Below are positions 61,786 to 64,000 of a DNA stretch of 64,000 nt, piece after piece. The position numbers were made by a program, and so were the translations under genes. How positions within the stretch are numbered: position 1 is the first letter of the stretch; each line of letters starts with the position of its first letter. This DNA is from Misgurnus anguillicaudatus (lineage: Eukaryota > Chordata > Actinopteri > Cypriniformes > Cobitidae): contig NC_073361.2 of NCBI RefSeq assembly GCF_027580225.2, forward strand, positions 34,466,501 through 34,530,500. The letters are read 5' to 3'. Below the pieces are notes generated by a model. It searched no databases. It was not told where the DNA came from and saw only the letters and a list, made by a program, of their open reading frames with translations.

Positions 61786-62040
61786 CCTCTGCATGTATAG
61801 CATCTGCATGTCCAGCATCCTAAAGTCCAGCATCCTAAAGTCCAGCATCCTAAAGTCCAGCATCCTAAAGTCCAGCATCCTAAAGTCCAGCATCCAAAAG
61901 TCCAGCATCCTAAAGTCCAGTATCCTAAACTCCAGCATCCAAAAGTCCAGTATCCTAAACTCCAGCATCCAAAAGTCCAGCATCCTAAACTCCAGCATCC
62001 AAAAGTCCAGCATCCTAAACTCCAGCCTCTGCATGTATAG
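61786..62040 (+). repeat. Marker-flanked 240-bp module, third copy
   Basis: cctctgcatgtatag lies at 61786 and 62026. Just upstream, at about 61765-61770, a single-base addition (aatgtccaagcatcc) distinguishes this copy from the pair at 60421, where the corresponding unit reads aatgtccaacatcc. Confidence 0.9.
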
Positions 62041-64000
62041 CATCTGCATGTCCAGCATCCTAAAGTCCAGCATCCTAAAGTCCAGCATCCTAAAGTCCAG
62101 CATCCTAAAGTCCAGTATCCTAAACTCCAGCATCCAAAAGTCCAGTATCCTAAACTCCAGCATCCAAAAGTCCAGCATCCTAAACTCCAGCATCCTAAAC
62201 TCCAGCATCCAAAACTCCAGCATCCAAAAGTCCAGCATCCTAAACTCCAGCATCCAAAAGTCCAGCATCCTAAACTCCAGCATCCGCATGTCCAGCATCC
62301 AAAAGTCCAGTATCCTAAACTCCAGCATCCAAAAGTCCAGTATCCTAAACTCCAGCATCCAAAAGTCCAGCATCCTAAAGTCCAGCATCCAAAAGTCCAG
62401 CATCCTAAACTCCAGCATCCTAAACTCCAGCATCCAAAAGTCCAGCATCCAAAAGTCCAGCATCCAAAAGTCCAGCATCCAAAAGTCCAGCATCCAAAAG
62501 TCCAGCATCCTAAACTCCAGCATCCTAAACTCCAGCATCCTAAACTCCAGCATCCTAAACTCCAGCATCTTAAACTCCAGCATCTTAAACTCCAGCATCC
62601 TAAACTCCAGCATCCTAAACTCCAGCATCCTAAACTCCAGCATCCTAAACTCCAGCATCCTAAACTCCAGCATCCTAAACTCCAGCATCCTAAACTCCAG
62701 CATCCTAAACTCCAGCATCCTAAACTCCAGCATCCTAAACTCCAGCATCCTAAACTCCAGCATCCTAAACTCCAGCATCCAAAAGTCCAATATCCTAAAC
62801 TCCAGCATCCAAAAGTCCAATATCCTAAACTCCAGCATCCAAAAGTCCAGCATCCAAAACTCCAGCATCCAAAAGTCCAGTATCCTAAACTCCAGAATCC
62901 AAAAGTCCAGCATCCTCAACTCCAGCATCCGCATGTCCAGCATCCAAAAGTCCAGTATCCTAAACTCCAGCATCCAAAAGTCCAGTATCCTAAACTCCAG
63001 CATCCAAAAGTCCAGCATCCTAAACTCCAGCATCCTAAACTCCAGCATCCTAAACTCCAGCATCCTAAACTCCAGCATCCAAAAGTCTAGCATCCTAAAG
63101 TCCAGCATCCAAAGGTCCAGCATCCTAAACTCCAGCATCCAAAAGTCCAGCATCCTAAACTCCAGCATCCGCATGTCCAGCATCCAAAAGTCCAGGATCC
63201 TAAACTCCAGCATCCAAAACTCCAGTATCCTAAACTCCAGCATCCAAAAGTCCAGCATCCTAAACTCCAGCATCCTAAACTCCAGCATCCTAAACTCCAG
63301 CATCCTAAACTCCAGCATCCTAAACTCCAGCATCCAAAAGTCCAGCATCCAAAACTCCAGCATCCAAAGGTCCAGCATCCTAAACTCCAGCATCCAAAAG
63401 TCCAGCATCCTAAACTCCAGCATCCAAAAGTCCAGCATCCTAAACTCCAGCATCCTAAACTCCAGCATCCTAAACTCCAGCATCCTAAACTCCAGCATCC
63501 TAAACTCCAGCATCCTAAACTCCAGCATCCTAAACTCCAGCATCCTAAACTCCAGCATCCCAAAGTCCAGCATCCTAACCTCCAGCATCCAAAAGTCCAG
63601 CATCCAAAAGTCCAGCATCCTGAACTCCAGCATCCTAAACTCCAGCATCCTAAACTCCAGCATCCAAAAGTCCAGCATCCTAAAAGTCCAGCATCCAAAA
63701 GTCCAGCATCCTAAACTCCAGCATCCAAAAGTCCAGCATCCTAAACTCCAGCATCCAAAAGTCCAGCATCCTAAACTCCAGCATCCTAAACTCCAGCATC
63801 CAAAACTCCAGCATCCTAAACTCCAGCATCCTAAACTCCAGCATCCTAAACTCCAGCATCCTAAACTCCAGCATCCAAAAGTCCAGTATCCAAAAGTCCA
63901 GCATCCTAAACTCCAGCATCCTAAACTCCAGCATCCAAAAGTCCAGCATCCTAAACTCCAGCATCTGCATGTCCAGCATCCTAATCTCCAGCATCCGCAT

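Larger units (their letters stand above)
36841..64000 (+). repeat. Satellite block G: 15-bp units with long-range duplications (continues past window)
   Basis: About 27 kb of catcctaaactccag, catccaaaagtccag, catccgcatgtccag and catcctaaagtccag, plus catcttaaactccag runs. Monomers are arranged in repeated modules: alternating catcctaaac/catccgcatg runs (near 40084-40290, 41164-41443, 41854-42090, 42544-42798, 48511-48650, 49204-49518, 52639-52933, 59058-59192); runs of 4-9 catcctaaagtccag; and runs of catccaaaagtccag. Module order repeats over about 10 kb. The array has no end in this window. Nothing in it looks like an exon, promoter or RNA gene. Confidence 0.95.

Noticed and set aside
11449..64000. 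Very long open reading frames on both strands, encoding Leu/Glu/Phe/Met, Ser/Ile/Leu/Asn, Cys/Trp or His/Pro/Gln repeats
   Set aside because: They follow from a repeat period divisible by 3 and a monomer lacking stops in two frames per strand. They overlap one another in up to four frames, have no start context, introns or flanking domains, and end at units of irregular length.
11449..64000. CRISPR array
   Set aside because: Units are directly adjacent 15-16-mers with no unique spacers, and the genomic context is vertebrate.
11449..64000. Telomeric or human satellite III-type repeat
   Set aside because: No TTAGGG runs. The TTCCA resemblance is limited to part of the monomer, and the 15-bp unit differs in period and sequence.

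Overview
This window looks like vertebrate nuclear DNA, most likely from a teleost and probably a cyprinid. The evidence is AT-rich single-copy DNA with long CT/CA microsatellites, several DNA-transposon ends of hAT type, a dispersed repeat that ends in a GCTATATAAATA-type 3' end typical of cyprinid genomes, and an exon-like segment that reads as part of an E2F DNA-binding domain. There are no operons, bacterial-style genes, tRNAs or rRNAs. No intact protein-coding gene can be supported.

Layout. 1-3544: AT-rich intergenic or intronic DNA with a palindromic AT-rich repeat (about 1050-1480), a 200-bp foldback element (1819-2018), a small perfect hairpin (2203-2255) and one isolated hAT-like end (2793-2841). 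3545-5468: two CAGGGACGGA-type termini facing each other around an 850-bp compound CT/CA microsatellite. 5617-5724: four copies of a 27-bp tandem repeat. 5971-7582: a well-delimited non-autonomous hAT element with 26-bp terminal inverted repeats and 8-bp flanking duplications. 7710-7832: a frameshifted E2F1-like exon with splice-site-like borders.

From 7951 to the end of the window nearly everything is tandem repeat. 7951-8070 holds four 30-bp units. About 8071-10600 is a GC-rich array with nested periods of 30, 126 and about 945 bp. Diverged 30-bp units at about 10756-10811 are separated by a dispersed fish repeat (about 10812-11448) from an array of at least 52.5 kb with a 15-bp unit, which runs off the right edge. 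Its unit changes along the array: TTCCAGTAACC-type 15/30-mers (11449-12711 and 15435-16700); TCCAGCATCC-type 15-mers; blocks of a 16-bp derivative (9 copies at 14286-14429, 42 copies at 18425-19096); a CpG-poor block dominated by 30-bp dimers of catcttaaactccag and catctgcatgtccag (19948-36840); and a block built from catcctaaactccag, catccaaaagtccag, catccgcatgtccag and catcctaaagtccag (36841-64000). Higher-order duplications of about 1.36, 4 and 10 kb overlie the 15-bp period.

Because 15 is a multiple of 3 and two of the three frames on each strand lack a stop, the array contains open frames up to nearly 3,000 codons. These follow from the repeat period and are not genes. The main points of interest are the satellite's layered evolution, its unit-length switch, its strand asymmetry, the dense TGCATG motifs and the stranded E2F exon at its edge.
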